This document shows positions 1 to 8,322 of a stretch of DNA of 64,000 bases, in pieces. The position numbers and the translations under genes are program-made. Source of the stretch: Streptococcus ictaluri 707-05. GTDB taxonomy: Bacteria; Bacillota; Bacilli; Lactobacillales; Streptococcaceae. Numbering within the stretch: the first letter of the stretch is position 1; each line of letters opens with the position of its first letter. The notes under the pieces are model-generated. The model saw nothing but the letters and a program-made list of their open reading frames with translations, was not told the DNA's origin and did not search any database. The stretch covers positions 372,001 to 436,000 of the forward strand of contig NZ_AEUX02000007.1 in NCBI RefSeq assembly GCF_000188015.2. Direction: 5' to 3'.

Positions 1-96
1 GACAGCTTTGATCAGGAGGCGGCAATTGGTTTTATCAAACTCTGGGGCTTACCAACACAAGTCAATGCTCAAGTTAATAAAACACAGCTACAGTAG
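1..96 (+). CDS. argG: Argininosuccinate synthase, C-terminal end (partial)
   Basis: Only the last 31 codons and the TAG stop are inside the window. The peptide reads [20 protein letters not shown] and then a short hydrophilic tail, which matches the C-terminal end of bacterial ArgG. The enzyme joins citrulline and aspartate to form argininosuccinate in the cytoplasm. The next gene, argH, starts 15 bases after the stop, so the two are almost certainly one operon. The start and catalytic part lie upstream of the window. The identification rests on this short tail plus the argH neighbour. Confidence 0.8.
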   Translation, partial: DSFDQEAAIGFIKLWGLPTQVNAQVNKTQLQ

Positions 97-111
97 CAAA
101 GGGTGATAATG

Positions 112-1509
112 ATGACTAATAAAAATCATAAACTTTGGGGCGGTCGTTTTGAATCGGGTTTAGAAGGCTGGGTCGAAGACTTTGGTGCTTCGATTCATTT
201 TGATCAACGCCTAGCTCCTTATGACATAAAAGGCTCTATAGCGCATGTGACAATGCTAGGAGAAACAGGTATTATCCCTTTAGCGGATGCTAAAGAGATT
301 CAAGAGGGGTTGGAAGAGCTTTTAAAGGATTGGGAAAAAGGAGACTTGGTTTTTACCAGTGATAACGAAGATATTCATATGAATATTGAGAGTTTATTGA
401 CGCAAAAAATTGGACCAGTTGCAGGAAAACTTCACACAGCCAGATCACGCAATGACCAAGTAGCTACTGATATGCACCTATATGTCAAGGATAGTCTTCA
501 TCAGTTATTAACAAAATTAAGGAATCTTCAGCAGGTTTTGCTAAAAATCGCTGAGAGAGAAGTTGAGACGATCATGCCTGGCTACACTCATTTACAGCAT
601 GCCCAACCCATCTCATTTGGTCACCATCTGCTAGCCTACTTTCAAATGTTTAGCCGGGATTATAAGCGATTTGAGTTTAACTTAGAGCAGGCAGACCAGT
701 CCCCCTTAGGAGCAGCAGCTTTGGCTGGAGCTACCTTTCCCATTAATCGTCACATGACGGCAGATTTAATGGGATTTGCTAGCTGTTACAGCAATTCCTT
801 AGATGCTGTTAGTGATCGTGATTTTATAATTGAATTATTATCCAATGCTAGTCTCCTAATGATGCACATGAGTCGCTTTTGTGAAGAACTCATTCATTGG
901 TCTTCACATGAGTATCAATTCATCCGCTTATCAGATGCCTTTTCAACGGGCTCATCGATCATGCCTCAAAAGAAAAACCCTGATTTAGCTGAATTGATTC
1001 GTGGGAAAACAGGTCGTGTCTATGGGAATCTCTTTGCCTTATTAACAGTCATGAAATCCTTGCCCTTAGCTTATAATAAAGACTTACAAGAAGATAAGGA
1101 AGGGGTCTTTGATACCGTTGATACCATTATGGTGTCAATGGATGTCTTAGCAGGCATGCTTGAGAGCATGACTGTTAATCGTGAGAAAATGCTAGCTGGA
1201 ACACAAAAGGATTTTTCTAATGCTACAGAATTAGCTGACTATCTAGCTAGTAAAGGCATTCCTTTTAGAGAAGCCCATGAGATGGTAGGCAAGCTCATTT
1301 TAAAAGCCGTTCAAGAAGATTACTACTTGCAAGATATTCCTTTTAGTCTTTATCAGCAAGTTAGTCCATTGATTGAAAAAGATATCTACCAATGCCTGGA
1401 TTCAAAAAGGGCTGTAGAACGGCGTCAATCCTATGGAGGAACAGGTTTTTTAGAAGTCAAAAAACAAATTGAGCTAGCCAAAGAGGCACTGGCTCAATCA
1501 GAAAAGTAA
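112..1509 (+). CDS. argH: Argininosuccinate lyase
   Basis: ArgH splits argininosuccinate into arginine and fumarate, the last step of arginine synthesis. The protein has about 465 residues, the usual family length. It starts with the typical KLWGGRFE motif, has [13 protein letters not shown] near residue 108, and carries the fumarase/aspartase-superfamily signature [11 protein letters not shown] near residue 280, whose serine is the catalytic residue of the flexible loop. A GTG at 103 and an ATG at 109 are possible starts. I chose ATG 112 because the AAAGGG at 98-103 is then at normal distance and the protein begins [11 protein letters not shown]. It follows argG closely. No terminator is visible before the insertion sequence at 1580. 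Confidence 0.95.
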   Translation: MTNKNHKLWGGRFESGLEGWVEDFGASIHFDQRLAPYDIKGSIAHVTMLGETGIIPLADAKEIQEGLEELLKDWEKGDLVFTSDNEDIHMNIESLLTQKIGPVAGKLHTARSRNDQVATDMHLYVKDSLHQLLTKLRNLQQVLLKIAEREVETIMPGYTHLQHAQPISFGHHLLAYFQMFSRDYKRFEFNLEQADQSPLGAAALAGATFPINRHMTADLMGFASCYSNSLDAVSDRDFIIELLSNASLLMMHMSRFCEELIHWSSHEYQFIRLSDAFSTGSSIMPQKKNPDLAELIRGKTGRVYGNLFALLTVMKSLPLAYNKDLQEDKEGVFDTVDTIMVSMDVLAGMLESMTVNREKMLAGTQKDFSNATELADYLASKGIPFREAHEMVGKLILKAVQEDYYLQDIPFSLYQQVSPLIEKDIYQCLDSKRAVERRQSYGGTGFLEVKKQIELAKEALAQSEK

Positions 1510-1566
1510 TCGAATAACTCTTAGGACGTTAAAAAGATAAATAGTAGGGTGACAAATAGGTTGGAA

Positions 1567-1579
1567 ATCAAAAAGAGTC
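1567..1579. repeat. Direct repeat (target-site duplication), left
   Basis: The 13-base sequence ATCAAAAAGAGTC here is repeated exactly at 2743-2755, directly outside the two inverted ends of the IS30-family element. This is what a target-site duplication looks like, although 13 bases is longer than the 2-4 bases common for IS30 itself. Confidence 0.8.
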
Positions 1580-2742
1580 CCGCGTTGTAAAATGAAGTGC
1601 AACAAAAAAGACATGTTCGTCTGATATACTAGAATTCCCCAATTCAGTATGGAAAGCAGATGAACATGTCCAACATTAATTCTACCAGAAAATCATCCTA
1701 TTCTCATCTTTCAGCCACAGAACGGGGTGAAATTGCTGCTTATCTTAAAATGGGAAAGAAACCCGCTGAGATTGCTCGACTCTTGGGTCGTCACCGTTCT
1801 ACAATCTGCCGAGAAATAAAACGTGGTTCAGTAGAACAGGTAAAGGATAAGAATGGAAAACAAACCTTCTTCAACGCCTATTTTGCTGATAGTGGGCAAC
1901 GTGTCTATGAAACCAATCGTCAAAAGAGTTCTTATCTCAAGTTGAATGACTGCTCCGCTAGGTTCATTGAACAATTAGAATCTGCCTTGACGGCTAACAT
2001 TCGTCTCCATAGTGTGGATAGTTTTGTCAGACTTACAAAGTGAACCATCCTGAAGAAGTCGTCCCCTCTACCAAAACGATTTATCGTTATATCAAAGAGG
2101 GGGTATTAGCTATTAAACCAATCGATTTGCCTAAGATGGTTAGTATCAGAAAACGTTCTAAGAAAGTCATGAAGACGAATAAGAAGACTTTAGGTAAATC
2201 TATCGAAGAACGTCCAGAATATATTAATGATCGTTCTGAATTTGGGCATTGGGAGATTGATTTGGTTCTCGGCAAGAAAACCAAAGGTGAAGCTGTTATG
2301 TTGACTTTGGTAGAGCGCCAGACACGCTATGCACTAGGAGTTAAGCTAGAAGACAAGCAGTCCCAAACCATTAACCGTGCTGTCACGCATCTCATCAGTC
2401 AGTATCCTATTGCATCCATCACAGCGGATAATGGTTCTGAGTTTAGTTTACTCTCAAACTTAGAAGCTGTTGAAGTTTACTTTGCACATCCCTATTCTTC
2501 ACATGAGAGAGGAAAAAACGAGAACTTCAATGGCCTCCTCAGAGAATATGTCCCTAAAGGAGTCTCACTTAATCCACTAACCTCTGAAGAACTTGACAAT
2601 TATATTACTGCCATCAATGAGCGCCCAAGACGACTTCTTCAATATCAATCCTCAAAATTCCTGTTTGAGCTATCCCGAACAGCTTAACATCTGGAACTCT
2701 AGTTATCTATGAACTGGTTGCACTTGACTTGACAACTTGCGG
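1580..2742 (+). mobile_element. IS30-family insertion sequence (IS1239-like), 1163 bp
   Basis: The element is bounded by imperfect inverted repeats. The left end reads CCGCGTTGTAAAATGAAG and continues GTGCAAC; the reverse complement of the right end reads CCGCAAGTTGTCAAGTCAAG and continues GTGCAAC. About 20 of 24 positions match if a two-base gap is allowed. Perfect 13-bp direct repeats lie outside both ends. The inside is filled by an IS30-type DDE transposase gene with an extended -10 (TGATATACT, 1622-1630) ahead of it. The length fits the family. The name IS1239-like is from memory of the streptococcal IS30 group and needs a database match. It lies between argH and rpmB and breaks no gene. 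Confidence 0.85.
1660..2687 (+). pseudogene. IS30-family transposase, frameshifted
   Basis: The gene is read in two overlapping frames, 1660-2043 and 2040-2687. The first part has the IS30 N-terminal helix-turn-helix (residues about 18-55, ATERGEIAAYLKMGKKPAEI). The second has the DDE catalytic core: the first Asp in GHWEIDLVLG, the second in ADNGSEF and the Glu in KNENFNG. Near 2029 the DNA reads TTTGTCAGACTTAC. One extra base (TTTGTCCAGACTTAC) would give the continuous reading FVQTYKVNHPEE, so a one-base deletion is the simplest explanation. A programmed shift cannot be ruled out, but no slippery heptamer is obvious at the site. Together the two parts have the normal length of about 340 residues. 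Confidence 0.85.
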
Positions 2743-2755
2743 ATCAAAAAGAGTC
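2743..2755. repeat. Direct repeat (target-site duplication), right
   Basis: Exact copy of the 13 bases at 1567-1579, immediately outside the right inverted repeat of the IS30-family element. Confidence 0.8.
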
Positions 2756-2777
2756 AAAGGGAAGAGTGAAAAAAGTC

Positions 2778-2806
2778 TTGCCAAACAAATCTTGCTGTGA
2801 TAAAAT
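2778..2806 (+). promoter_or_regulatory. Promoter of rpmB
   Basis: TTGCCA, 17 bases, then TAAAAT with an upstream TG (TGATAAAAT). This is a strong sigma-A promoter with an extended -10, about 60 bases before the L28 start. The short leader contains a small hairpin (TGTG GTGCTAG CACA), which may or may not be regulatory. Confidence 0.75.
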
Positions 2807-2868
2807 GGATAGGTATGTGGTGCTAGCACATCCGTAAACATATTCTACGTAGGAGGAAACAGATCACA

Positions 2869-3057
2869 ATGGCAAAAGTATGTTATTTTACAGGTCGTAA
2901 AACCGTATCAGGTAACAACCGTTCACACGCAATGAACCAAACTAAACGTACAGTTAAACCAAATCTTCAAAAAGTTACTATCCTTGTTGATGGTAAACCT
3001 AAAAAAGTTTGGGCTTCTGCTCGTGCGCTTAAATCTGGTAAAGTAGAACGCATCTAA
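2869..3057 (+). CDS. rpmB: 50S ribosomal protein L28
   Basis: L28 is a small basic protein of the large ribosomal subunit. The 62-residue product starts [20 protein letters not shown], the typical bL28 opening, and ends with the conserved [26 protein letters not shown] upstream is a strong ribosome binding site. The gene has its own promoter and a terminator right behind it, so it is monocistronic. The IS element upstream stops just before the promoter and leaves it intact. Confidence 0.97.
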   Translation: MAKVCYFTGRKTVSGNNRSHAMNQTKRTVKPNLQKVTILVDGKPKKVWASARALKSGKVERI

Positions 3058-3064
3058 TAGAAAT

Positions 3065-3088
3065 AAGCCTTAGGGCTTTTTTCTTTTT
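3065..3088 (+). terminator. Rho-independent terminator of rpmB
   Basis: Stem AAGCC / GGCTT with loop TTAG, followed by a T-rich tract (TTTTTTCTTTTT), starting six bases after the stop codon. Confidence 0.85.
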
Positions 3089-3126
3089 ACATGTTAAAGC
3101 TAACCAAACCCTCATTTGCCTTATCT

Positions 3127-3155
3127 TTTACATTGGCATTAGATTATGGTAAAAT
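3127..3155 (+). promoter_or_regulatory. Promoter of the Asp23-fakA operon
   Basis: TTTACA, 17 bases, then TAAAAT with an upstream TG (TGGTAAAAT), ending about 30 bases before the start codon at 3188. Confidence 0.75.
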
Positions 3156-3187
3156 AGGATGAATAAAAACTTTTTGAGGTAGTAACT

Positions 3188-3553
3188 ATGACTGTAAAAA
3201 TTAATACAAAAGATGGTCTAATTGAGCTATCCGATGACGTTATTGCAACTGTCGTGGGTAGTTCAGCAACGGAAATTTTTGGCGTTGTTGGAATGGCTAG
3301 CAAAAGTGCGATAAAGGATAATTTTCAATCACTACTTCGCAAAGAAAACTATGCTAAAGGTGTGGTGGTGAAATCAACAGATATGGGTATTTCTGTTGAT
3401 GTTTACACGGTAATGAGTTACGGTGTAAAGATTAGTGAAGTGTCTAAAAATATCCAAGAGCGTGTGAAATTTAACCTTGAAAGTCAACTCGGACTTTCTG
3501 CAGATATGGTTAATGTTTACGTTCAAAATATTAAGGTTGTAGGAGAAAATTAG
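3188..3553 (+). CDS. Asp23/Gls24 family envelope-stress response protein
   Basis: The 121-residue protein has the Asp23/Gls24 (DUF322) fold pattern: ELSDDVIATVVGSSATEIFG at the start, then KENYAKGVVVKS and a C-terminal helix. It corresponds to B. subtilis YloU, which is nearly always paired with the DAK2 protein YloV/FakA, as here. Its stop and the next start overlap by one base (TAGTG), which means translational coupling. The molecular role of this family is not well defined; membrane-associated alkaline-shock and envelope proteins are the best-known members. Family assignment is firm, function is not. Confidence 0.88.
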   Translation: MTVKINTKDGLIELSDDVIATVVGSSATEIFGVVGMASKSAIKDNFQSLLRKENYAKGVVVKSTDMGISVDVYTVMSYGVKISEVSKNIQERVKFNLESQLGLSADMVNVYVQNIKVVGEN

Positions 3554-5217
3554 TGTCAAATATTACAACAAGCTTATTCCAAGAAATGGTTCAAGCGGCA
3601 GCGACTCGTCTTGGTAAACAAGCAGAATACGTCAATTCCTTAAATGTCTTCCCAGTTCCAGATGGAGATACAGGGACAAACATGAGCATGACAATGGATA
3701 ACGGTGCCAAAGAAGTTGCCGATAAGCCAGCGTCAACTGTTGGTGAAGTGGGTCAAATCCTTTCTAAGGGATTTTTGATGGGTGCGCGTGGTAATTCAGG
3801 TGTTATCACATCACAGTTGTTCCGTGGTTTTGGTCAAAGCATCAAAGGCAAAGAAGAATTGACTGGTAAAGACTTAGCGCAAGCTTTCCAAATGGGTGTA
3901 GAAGTGGCTTATAAAGCTGTTATGAAGCCTGTTGAAGGTACTATTTTGACTGTTTCTCGCGGTGCTGCCACTGCTGCCCTAAAAAAAGCTGAACTGACTG
4001 ATGATGCTATTGAAGTCATGCAGGCTGCTTTGGATGGTGCAAAAGGGGCTCTTGCAAAAACACCGGACTTACTACCAGTATTAAAAGAAGTTGGTGTAGT
4101 GGACTCAGGTGGTCAAGGACTTGTCTTTATTTATGAAGGGTTTATGTCGGCCTTAAATGGTGACTATGTTGCCTCAGAAGACTTCAAGGCTACTCCTGCT
4201 AATATGTCTGAAATGATTAATGCTGAGCATCACAAATCAGTAGTAGGTCATGTGACAACCGAAGATATCACTTATGGTTACTGTACAGAAATTATGGTGG
4301 CTTTGCGTCAAGGTCCAACTTATGTCAAAGAATTTAACTATGAAGAGTTTCAAGGCTATTTGAGTAATCTTGGTGATTCCTTATTAGTAGTCAATGATGA
4401 CGAGATTGTTAAAGTCCATGTTCATACAGAAGATCCAGGACTTGTCATGCAAGAAGGTTTGAAGTATGGTTCATTAATCAAGATTAAAGTGGACAATATG
4501 CGTAATCAGCATGAAGCTCAAGTTCAAAAAACAGATGCTAAAGAAGTTAAAGCAGAAGCTAAAGATTTTGGTTTAATTGCTGTTGTTGCGGGTGATGGTC
4601 TAGCAGAGATTTTTAAAGCACAAGGTGTGGACTATATTATCTCTGGTGGGCAAACCATGAACCCATCAACCGAAGATATTGTAAAAGCGATTGAAGCTGT
4701 TAATGCCAAGAATGTTATTATTTTACCAAATAACAAAAATATCTTTATGGCAGCTCAATCTGCAGCAGAAGTGGCAGAAGTGCCTGCAGCTGTGGTTGAA
4801 ACTCGCACAGTTCTACAAGGTTTCACAAGTTTATTGGCTTTTGACCCATCTAAGTCTTTAGATGAGAATGTGGCCGATATGACAGCTAGTCTATCCGATG
4901 TTATTAGTGGTAGTTTGACACTTGCTGTTCGTGATACAACCATCGATGGCCTTGAAATCCACGAAAATGATTTCCTTGGTATGGTAGATGGTAAAATCGT
5001 AGTCTCAAATCCTGATATGATGACTAGTCTAAAAGCTGCTTTTGCTAAGATGATTGATGAAGATAGTGAAATTGTAAGTATCTTTGTTGGTCAAGAAGGT
5101 AGCCAAGAGTTGGCTGAGGAGCTTGCTGATTACTTAGAAGATACTTATGAGGATGTTGAAGTTGAAATCCATCAAGGTGATCAACCCGTTTACCCATTCT
5201 TGATGAGCGTAGAATAA
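3553..5217 (+). CDS. fakA: Fatty acid kinase subunit A (DAK2 domain protein)
   Basis: FakA phosphorylates fatty acids held by a FakB/DegV protein, so that exogenous fatty acids can enter phospholipid synthesis. The 554-residue length is typical. The N-terminal DAK2 domain shows the nucleotide-binding motifs NVFPVPDGDTGTNM (about residue 28) and GARGNSGVITSQLFRGF (about residue 77). A central and a C-terminal domain follow, as in YloV. The start is GTG, sharing its G with the stop of the Asp23-family gene. A hairpin terminator follows directly. No FakB gene is in the window. Confidence 0.92.
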   Translation: MSNITTSLFQEMVQAAATRLGKQAEYVNSLNVFPVPDGDTGTNMSMTMDNGAKEVADKPASTVGEVGQILSKGFLMGARGNSGVITSQLFRGFGQSIKGKEELTGKDLAQAFQMGVEVAYKAVMKPVEGTILTVSRGAATAALKKAELTDDAIEVMQAALDGAKGALAKTPDLLPVLKEVGVVDSGGQGLVFIYEGFMSALNGDYVASEDFKATPANMSEMINAEHHKSVVGHVTTEDITYGYCTEIMVALRQGPTYVKEFNYEEFQGYLSNLGDSLLVVNDDEIVKVHVHTEDPGLVMQEGLKYGSLIKIKVDNMRNQHEAQVQKTDAKEVKAEAKDFGLIAVVAGDGLAEIFKAQGVDYIISGGQTMNPSTEDIVKAIEAVNAKNVIILPNNKNIFMAAQSAAEVAEVPAAVVETRTVLQGFTSLLAFDPSKSLDENVADMTASLSDVISGSLTLAVRDTTIDGLEIHENDFLGMVDGKIVVSNPDMMTSLKAAFAKMIDEDSEIVSIFVGQEGSQELAEELADYLEDTYEDVEVEIHQGDQPVYPFLMSVE

Positions 5218-5221
5218 TAAA

Positions 5222-5260
5222 ATCAAAAGAGGTGGACATCTAGTCTAGCTCTTTTTTGAT
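5222..5260 (+). terminator. Terminator after fakA
   Basis: ATCAAAAGAG pairs with CTCTTTTTTGAT across an 18-base loop; the T run is part of the 3' arm. It lies 5 bases after the stop. Confidence 0.7.
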
Positions 5261-5301
5261 ACCTAAAAACAGGAAAAATTGGTAAAAAGTAATGATTTTA
5301 T

Positions 5302-5329
5302 TTGACAAAAACTAGGAAAATATTATAAT
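5302..5329 (+). promoter_or_regulatory. Consensus promoter of the SPFH gene
   Basis: TTGACA, 16 bases, TATAAT. Both hexamers are perfect consensus. The predicted transcript begins near 5336 and has a leader of about 54 bases. Confidence 0.85.
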
Positions 5330-5389
5330 TGTCTTATAACAATAAGTCAAGTTTCGTTAGTAGCTTAATTTGACAAAAAGGAGAGTATT

Positions 5390-6280
5390 ATGTTGGGATC
5401 AATTATTACTATTGCTATTATCCTTATTTTGCTTTTGGCAATCGTTGCAAGTACCTTATATGTTGTCAGACAGCAGTCGGTAGCTATCATTGAACGATTT
5501 GGGAAGTACCAGAAGACGGCAGGCAGTGGTATTCATGTGCGTTTACCGTTTGGTATTGATAAGATTGCCGCTCGCATTCAATTGCGTTTATTACAATCTG
5601 AAATCATTGTAGAGACAAAGACAAAGGATAACGTCTTTGTTACCTTGAATGTGGCGACTCAGTATCGTGTTAATGAGCAAAATGTAACCGATGCTTATTA
5701 CAAATTGATTAAACCAGAATCTCAGATTAAATCTTATATTGAAGATGCCTTGAGATCATCTGTGCCGAAATTAACCTTAGATGAGTTATTTGAGAAAAAA
5801 GACGAGATCGCTCTTGAGGTCCAACATCAAGTAGCAGAAGAAATGTCTACTTATGGATACATCATTGTTAAAACGTTGATTACAAAGGTAGAGCCTGATG
5901 CGGAAGTCAAACAATCAATGAATGAGATTAATGCGGCTCAGCGTAAACGTGTTGCGGCTCAGGAATTGGCCAATGCCGATAAGATTAAAATCGTGACGGC
6001 TGCAGAAGCAGAAGCGGAAAAAGATCGTTTGCATGGCGTGGGGATTGCCCAACAGCGTAAAGCTATTGTAGATGGACTAGCAGATTCTATTCAAGAATTA
6101 AAAGAAGCTAATATTAGTTTAAATGAAGAGCAAATCATGTCCATTTTGTTAACGAATCAATATTTAGATACTCTAAATACTTTTGCACTTAGAGGAAATC
6201 AAACCCTCTTTTTACCAAATACACCAAATGGGGTAGATGACATTCGTACCCAACTCTTATCTGCTCTCAAAACGAGATAA
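5390..6280 (+). CDS. SPFH/Band 7 domain membrane protein (stomatin-like)
   Basis: A 296-residue protein with one N-terminal membrane segment (ITIAIILILLLAIVASTLYV) followed by an SPFH/Band 7 domain (VRQQSVAIIERFGKYQKTAG, residues about 25-200). A charged helical stretch follows (AAEAEAEKDRLHGVGIAQQR), typical of flotillin/stomatin coiled coils. Such proteins form membrane-bound oligomers that organise membrane domains and often accompany proteases. GGAG at 5381 precedes the ATG. It has a consensus promoter and a strong terminator of its own. No NfeD-type partner is adjacent, so the exact role is open. Confidence 0.85.
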   Translation: MLGSIITIAIILILLLAIVASTLYVVRQQSVAIIERFGKYQKTAGSGIHVRLPFGIDKIAARIQLRLLQSEIIVETKTKDNVFVTLNVATQYRVNEQNVTDAYYKLIKPESQIKSYIEDALRSSVPKLTLDELFEKKDEIALEVQHQVAEEMSTYGYIIVKTLITKVEPDAEVKQSMNEINAAQRKRVAAQELANADKIKIVTAAEAEAEKDRLHGVGIAQQRKAIVDGLADSIQELKEANISLNEEQIMSILLTNQYLDTLNTFALRGNQTLFLPNTPNGVDDIRTQLLSALKTR

Positions 6281-6285
6281 GCATC

Positions 6286-6319
6286 AAAAAAGTGAGCTCG
6301 TTTTAAAGCTCACTTTTTT
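6286..6319 (+). terminator. Terminator after the SPFH gene
   Basis: AAAAAAGTGAGC pairs with GCTCACTTTTTT over a 10-base loop. The symmetric A/T flanks mean it could work in either direction. Confidence 0.85.
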
Positions 6320-6377
6320 AGTTTAATGTTGATGAACAAAATTGCTCTCTCAAGAAATATGAAGAAGGAGAAAAATA

Positions 6378-7239
6378 GTGAAACAGTTTTTGAAAGATAC
6401 CAATTGGATTCAGATTGGTTTGGTATTAGCGCTTAGTTTTTTACTGATGATGGCTAGTGATTTATTGGGTTATTTATTTATACCGGAAATTAGCGAAAGT
6501 AATCCTTATTGGTATACTTTTATGTCTTATTTCAATTTCATCAGCATGTGGGCGGGTGTTCTTTTGGTGGTCTATTCTTTTCCAAGTGAGCACTTTATGA
6601 AAAAGGCCATTGTGAAAAACTCAAAGGGAAATACTTATGCTTTGCTATTATGGGGGGCTCTTTTTTAGTTTTGTCCTCAATGCTTTTTGTGCTTTAATGG
6701 CACTCTGGCATGGTGATATTCATTTAACATTTAAAAGCTTTGAGCTATTGCCTCTTATTGGTTTATTTTTAGCTGTTTTTATCCAATCTTCAGCTGAAGA
6801 AGTATTTTGTAGGGGATTTCTCTATCAAAAATTACTACAAGCAGATGCTAGACCTATCTTTGCTATTGTTATAAATGCTTTGTTTTTTGCGGGACTTCAC
6901 CTTTTTAATGACGGCGTATCCTTTTTAGCCTTTTATGATTTAGCCGTGACAGGTCTCTTCTTTTCACTGGTGGTTTACTACTTTGATAGTTTGTGGATGG
7001 CAATGGGGCTTCATGCGATGTGGAATTTTACACAAAGCATTTTACTAGGATTACCTAATAGTGGTGAAAGCTTTCCTTATTCAGTCTTTCAGTTAGATAT
7101 AAGCCGAGTACATGATAGTTTTGCTTATAATGTTGCTTTTGGTCTAGAAGGGACAATCTTATCTTCTTTAGTGATGACATTTGCTTGCTTAATCATTTAT
7201 TTTTGGAAGAGAAAGGACAAAGAGCCTCTTTGGATTTAA
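6378..7239 (+). pseudogene. CPBP (CAAX/Abi) intramembrane protease, frameshifted
   Basis: Two frames (6378-6668 and 6637-7239) make one polytopic membrane protein of about 286 residues. A run of six G at 6652-6657 causes the switch: with five G the reading continues LLLWGLFFSFVLNAF without a break. The downstream part carries the CPBP motifs AEEVFCRGF (EExxxR), FFAGLHLF (FxxxH) and HAMWNF (HxxxN). Members act as intramembrane proteases, often in bacteriocin self-immunity or in prenyl-protein-like processing. GAAGGAG precedes the start. The frame could be restored by slippage, by phase variation, or the break could be a sequencing error. Function of the intact form is unknown. Confidence 0.82.
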
Positions 7240-7262
7240 TGATATGGAATAAAATAATAGAT

Positions 7263-7306
7263 AAAAAAATGATTAAGACGGAGGGAAGGTGTCTTAATCA
7301 TTTTTT
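7263..7306. terminator. Bidirectional terminator
   Basis: AAAAAATGATTAAGAC pairs with GTCTTAATCATTTTTT over an 11-base loop. It can end the CPBP gene on the plus strand and the 38-codon gene on the minus strand, since the two converge here. Confidence 0.85.
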
Positions 7307-7341
7307 GTCTGACTTAAGTTTGGAGAGATAAAAATAGAATA

Positions 7342-7458
7342 CTATTTTTTACCATAACGTTTGTACTCATGAATGATTTTCAGAGCACGTTTTCTGGTTT
7401 TGATATTAGGACTTTTAAGTCTTCTATAAGCTGACGCTAGGTCAGTTTTTTCTGCCAT
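7342..7458 (-). CDS. Small basic 38-residue protein
   Basis: The ORF begins MAEKTDLASAYRRLKSPNIK and continues with a basic helix rich in Lys/Arg (KTRKRALKIIHEYKRYGKK region). It has TAGGAGG five bases before the ATG and a well-formed promoter (TTTACC, 17 bases, TATACT) upstream, plus a terminator behind it, so it is very likely translated. There are no cysteines, no membrane segment and no signal peptide. I recall short proteins of this kind in Lactobacillales being labelled putative metal homeostasis proteins, but I cannot confirm that, and the sequence has no obvious metal ligands. RNA or ribosome binding would fit the charge equally well. Confidence 0.75.
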   Translation of the reverse strand: MAEKTDLASAYRRLKSPNIKTRKRALKIIHEYKRYGKK

Positions 7459-7500
7459 ATTATCCTCCTACTAATAAGATTATTAACGTTAACAAAAGAT

Positions 7501-7529
7501 AGTATAGCACAAAAAAGTTAACCGGTAAA
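7501..7529 (-). promoter_or_regulatory. Promoter of the 38-residue basic protein gene
   Basis: On the minus strand: TTTACC (7524-7529), 17 bases, TATACT (7501-7506). Confidence 0.65.
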
Positions 7530-7595
7530 GTATTTTGTATGATTTTCTTAAAAAATAGATGAAGGCATCTGATTTGATGGCTTATTAAAAATATA

Positions 7596-7622
7596 AAAAA
7601 ACGACCTAAAAGGTCGTTTTTT
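7596..7622. terminator. Hairpin terminator
   Basis: AAAAAACGACCT pairs perfectly with AGGTCGTTTTTT over a three-base loop. It lies downstream of the minus-strand gene at 7708-7899 and probably ends it. Confidence 0.8.
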
Positions 7623-7707
7623 GAAAATTGAGTATTTTATTAATTAAAAGAATATTAAGGTATTTCTCTTAAGGAGTAGAGTCAAGTTTGGCTAACTTAG
7701 AAGCTTA

Positions 7708-7899
7708 TTATTTCCAAGCTAAAAGGAACATTTCGAGTTTATTAAGGACCTCTTCAGCATAAGGAGAGTATCCGCGAGAATATGTAAATCCAGCTTCACG
7801 AGGTAAATATTTTGAATCAGCTTTTGCTGATGATGTTACTGCTGAAAGAGAAAGAGCAACCATTGTTGCTACCATTACTTTAGATAATTTAGATTTCAT
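7708..7899 (-). CDS. Small secreted protein of unknown function (63 aa)
   Basis: The product starts with a clear Sec signal peptide: basic MKSKLSK, a hydrophobic stretch, then SSAKA with likely cleavage before DSKYL. The mature part has only about 35 residues, is rich in aromatic residues (FTYSRGYSPY) and ends in a hydrophobic NKLEMFLLAWK. AAAGGA precedes the ATG at 7897-7899. I do not recognise it. It has no cysteines, no LPXTG and no double-glycine leader. It could be a short exported peptide, or the remnant of a longer secreted protein cut by an early stop. Flanking DNA is very AT-rich and noncoding. Confidence 0.6.
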   Translation of the reverse strand: MKSKLSKVMVATMVALSLSAVTSSAKADSKYLPREAGFTYSRGYSPYAEEVLNKLEMFLLAWK

Positions 7900-8283
7900 A
7901 AGAAAATCCTTTCAAAAATATAATTTAATTGCACACCATCTTTTATTTGTGCATAATTTATTATATCAATTAACATTCATTTTTTCAATATATTTTTAAT
8001 AAAATAAACATAAATAAAAGAAAATTCTTAGTAAAATAAATGAAAAGATATGTAATGATTAAATAAATATTCGTTTTATAAAATAAGCTATCTTTATTCA
8101 GTTGAAAACACTATAATAAAAGGGTTTGTGTTATTTTTATTCTAATAAAAAGCCTTTATTTTTTTAATTATTACTTTACTGGTTAATTGATAGAATTAGG
8201 TTATAGTAAAATAAAAGCAAAAATCAATCAAAAGGGACATTTTTTCTTCTTTTATAAGTTTAGCAGTATAATTTTTCAATAAA
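7900..8283. other. AT-rich gap with no gene seen
   Basis: This stretch of about 380 bases is extremely AT-rich. It contains short promoter-like AT tracts but no ORF with a ribosome binding site and no convincing hairpin. It separates two minus-strand units. Confidence 0.5.
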
Positions 8284-8315
8284 AAAGCTAGACTACCAAC
8301 AGGCAGTCTAGCTTT
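8284..8315 (-). terminator. Terminator of the amino-acid ABC operon
   Basis: On the minus strand AAAGCTAGACT pairs with AGTCTAGCTTT over a 10-base loop, followed by a T run. It lies 7 bases after the stop of the ATPase gene. Confidence 0.88.
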
Positions 8316-8322
8316 GGGTTGT

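Noticed and set aside
1510..1566. Terminator between argH and the IS element
   Set aside because: No stem with a T run is visible; the stretch only holds AT-rich sequence up to the direct repeat.
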